From Flavonifractor sp. An92 (GTDB lineage: Bacteria; Bacillota; Clostridia; Oscillospirales; Oscillospiraceae), in assembly GCF_002159175.1 (NCBI RefSeq), contig NZ_NFGZ01000012.1, forward strand, positions 33,318 through 97,317: a stretch of DNA of 64,000 bases. Direction: 5' to 3'. The notes under the pieces are model-generated. The model searched no databases and was not told where the DNA came from. It saw only the letters and a program-made list of their open reading frames with translations. The position numbers and the translations under genes are program-made. Shown here in pieces: positions 62,501 to 64,000 of this stretch (within the stretch, counting starts at the first letter, position 1; each line of letters opens with the position of its first letter).

Positions 62501-63283
62501 ATGAAAGAAAAAAGAACCTCCCGCCCCGCCGAGCCCCTGGAGGCCGGCGCCGACGGTATCATCGAGGGCCGCAACGCCGTCATCGAGGCCCTGCGCACCG
62601 GCACCGCCATCGACAAGATCTACATCGCCAAGGGCGAGACCGACGCCGCGCTGGGCCACATCGCCTCCACCGCCCGGGGCCGCGGCGTGGTGGTGGTAGA
62701 GGCCGACCGGCGCAAGCTGGACGGCATGAGCCGCACCCACGCCCACCAGGGCGTCATCGCCCTGGCCGCTGTGCGGGAGTACGCCAGCGTGGACGACATC
62801 CTGAACGCCGCCAAGGAGAAGGGAGAGCCCCCTCTCATCGTGGTGTGCGACGAGCTCTCCGATCCCCACAACCTGGGCGCGGTGATCCGCACCGCCGAGT
62901 GCGCCGGCGCCCACGGTGTCATCATTCCCAAGCGCCGCTCGGCGGGCCTCACCGCCGTGGTGGCCAAGACCTCCGCCGGCGCGGTGAGCCATGTGCCCGT
63001 GGCCCGGGTGCCCAACCTGCCCGCCCTGCTGGACGAGCTGAAGGAGGAGGGCGTGTGGGTATTCGGCACCGCCGCCGACGGCGAGCGTCTGCTGTACGAC
63101 GCCGACCTGAAGGGCCCCGCCGCCATCGTCATCGGCAGCGAGGGCGACGGAATGGGCCGCCTGGTGTCGGAAAAGTGCGACTTCAAGGTCCGCATTCCCA
63201 TGAAGGGCAAGCTCAACTCCCTCAACGCCAGCGCCGCTGCCGCCATCCTGCTCTATGAGGCGGTGCGCCAGCGCATGGGCTAA
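62501..63283 (+). CDS. rlmB: 23S rRNA (guanosine-2'-O-)-methyltransferase RlmB
   Basis: The 260-residue SpoU/TrmH-type enzyme has an N-terminal substrate-binding domain (GIIEGRNAVIEALRTGTAID) and the knotted methyltransferase motifs DELSDPHNLGAVIRTAECAG, IVIGSEGDGMGRLV and IPMKGKLNSLNASAAAAILL. RlmB methylates a guanosine in the 23S rRNA peptidyl-transferase region. A basic N-terminal extension of about 15 residues precedes the domain. The next gene follows after 31 bp. Confidence 0.93.
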   Translation: MKEKRTSRPAEPLEAGADGIIEGRNAVIEALRTGTAIDKIYIAKGETDAALGHIASTARGRGVVVVEADRRKLDGMSRTHAHQGVIALAAVREYASVDDILNAAKEKGEPPLIVVCDELSDPHNLGAVIRTAECAGAHGVIIPKRRSAGLTAVVAKTSAGAVSHVPVARVPNLPALLDELKEEGVWVFGTAADGERLLYDADLKGPAAIVIGSEGDGMGRLVSEKCDFKVRIPMKGKLNSLNASAAAAILLYEAVRQRMG

Positions 63284-63314
63284 GGAGAATCTCTTTCACA
63301 CTTAGGAGAACGCT

Positions 63315-64000
63315 ATGTCCAAGGACCATGACGACAAACTGAATCTGGACGGCCTGGACTTTACCTTGGAGGAGATCCTGGCGGAGTACTCCGTGCGGGA
63401 GAACCACGAGCCGGAGGAGCGCATCCCCATCCCCATGGAGCCCGTCCCGCCGGAGCCCGCGTCCAAGGTAGTGCCCTTCCCCGGTCCCGCCCAAGCGGAG
63501 CCGGAGGAACCGGAACCGGAGGAACGCCCGGAGGAGCCGCCAGAGCCGGAGGAAGAAGAGCCGGCGCCCCCGCCCCGCCACCTGCGCACCGGCGGCCGGC
63601 GTCTCCTGCGGACCCACGCCAAGCCCGCCGACGAAGAGCCGGAGGACGAGGTGCAGGAAGAGGAGCCCCCGGAGGAATCCCCCCGGGAACCCGCTCCCCA
63701 GCCTCCGGAGGAAGAGCCGGACGAGAACCCGGAGCCGGAGCGGAAGGGCGGCAAGCGCCTGGCCGAGCACTCCGCCCCCGCCCAGAAAAAAGAAAAGGTG
63801 GTCCCCTTCCCGGAGCCGGAGCGGGGCCTGCGGGCACGGCTGCACCGCCTGATGGACCGGGCGGACGGCTTTGCCGAGCACATGTTTGAGGAGGAGGGCA
63901 AGGAGGACTCCCCGGAGGTCAAGGAGGCCGAGCGCTACATCCCCGGCGTGGACCTGGAGGAGCCCGAGGAGGAGCGCCCGCCCCGCCGCAAGCGCCGTCC
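63315..64000 (+). CDS. Pro/Glu-rich protein, 3' end beyond the window
   Basis: The frame from ATG 63315 (AGGAG 6 nt upstream) stays open to the window end, giving at least 228 residues. It opens with a conserved-looking MSKDHDDKLNLDGLDFTLEE segment, then is low complexity with many EEPE, PPE and EPEEE repeats and basic patches (RRLLRTHAKP, PPRRKRR). Such acidic/proline-rich fronts are usually disordered parts of larger proteins. Membrane segments may lie beyond the window. The 31-bp gap suggests co-transcription with rlmB. I do not recognise the family. Confidence 0.65.
   Translation, partial: MSKDHDDKLNLDGLDFTLEEILAEYSVRENHEPEERIPIPMEPVPPEPASKVVPFPGPAQAEPEEPEPEERPEEPPEPEEEEPAPPPRHLRTGGRRLLRTHAKPADEEPEDEVQEEEPPEESPREPAPQPPEEEPDENPEPERKGGKRLAEHSAPAQKKEKVVPFPEPERGLRARLHRLMDRADGFAEHMFEEEGKEDSPEVKEAERYIPGVDLEEPEEERPPRRKRR

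Overview
The window is GC-rich, low-repeat bacterial DNA with ATG/GTG/TTG starts, strong GGAGG-type ribosome binding sites and short operons. A sporulation phosphatase (SpoIIE), a complete WalRK-YycHI operon, a type II fatty acid operon using FabK, SLH-anchored surface proteins and a UGA-decoding (selenocysteine) SelD together point to an endospore-forming, S-layer-bearing clostridial Firmicute, most likely an Oscillospiraceae-type gut anaerobe (Flavonifractor/Lawsonibacter-like). The taxon is inferred from gene content and style, not from a search.

Layout. 0-11 kb: the end of a PTS EIIC-like membrane protein, an SSB-like protein, a hairpin-rich intergenic block, a lipoprotein, an EF-G-like GTPase, a dusB-ECF sigma-anti-sigma operon, a sigma/DUF4179 fusion remnant, and spoIIE. 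11-32 kb: three of four surface-protein cassettes, interleaved with the trans-translation group (smpB, cyclophilin, tmRNA), a Nudix gene and nudF-walR-walK-yycH-yycI. 32-35.6 kb: a PTS EIIC-like transporter with a GlnK/GlnL-type two-component system. 35.6-39.6 kb: a selenium cluster (selD with an in-frame UGA, yedE, a TusA-like gene, DUF3343 and a divergent LysR regulator). 39.8-49.8 kb: acpP-accBCDA-fabH-fabK-fabD-fabG-fabF-fabZ plus a terminal MarR (FabT-like) regulator, with tandem palindromes just downstream of the predicted promoter. 50-54 kb: a PspC protein and the fourth surface cassette. 54-64 kb: a two-component system, a HAD hydrolase, rluD-lspA, a YbjQ protein, ftsH, rlmB and the start of a Pro/Glu-rich protein.

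The most unusual structure is a fourfold repeated arrangement. Each of four SLH surface-protein genes (936-1045 aa) is tail-to-tail with a 317-326 aa protein that has a conserved, phage-tail-like N-terminus and no signal peptide. The two stop codons lie 57-76 bp apart around a strong terminator hairpin. The SLH genes fall into two alternating subtypes with almost identical signal peptides and leaders. Their upstream regions carry a 106-bp element: two tandem TGTC(A/T)ACC pairs exactly 86 bp apart flanking a hairpin. It occurs three times, and two copies with nearly the same core are in opposite orientation 35 kb apart. The partner genes share a leader with a GGGGACGG hairpin; in three of them a second hairpin can hide the ribosome binding site. 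I read this as a candidate multi-copy, possibly switchable, cell-surface system; its function is not shown by the sequence.
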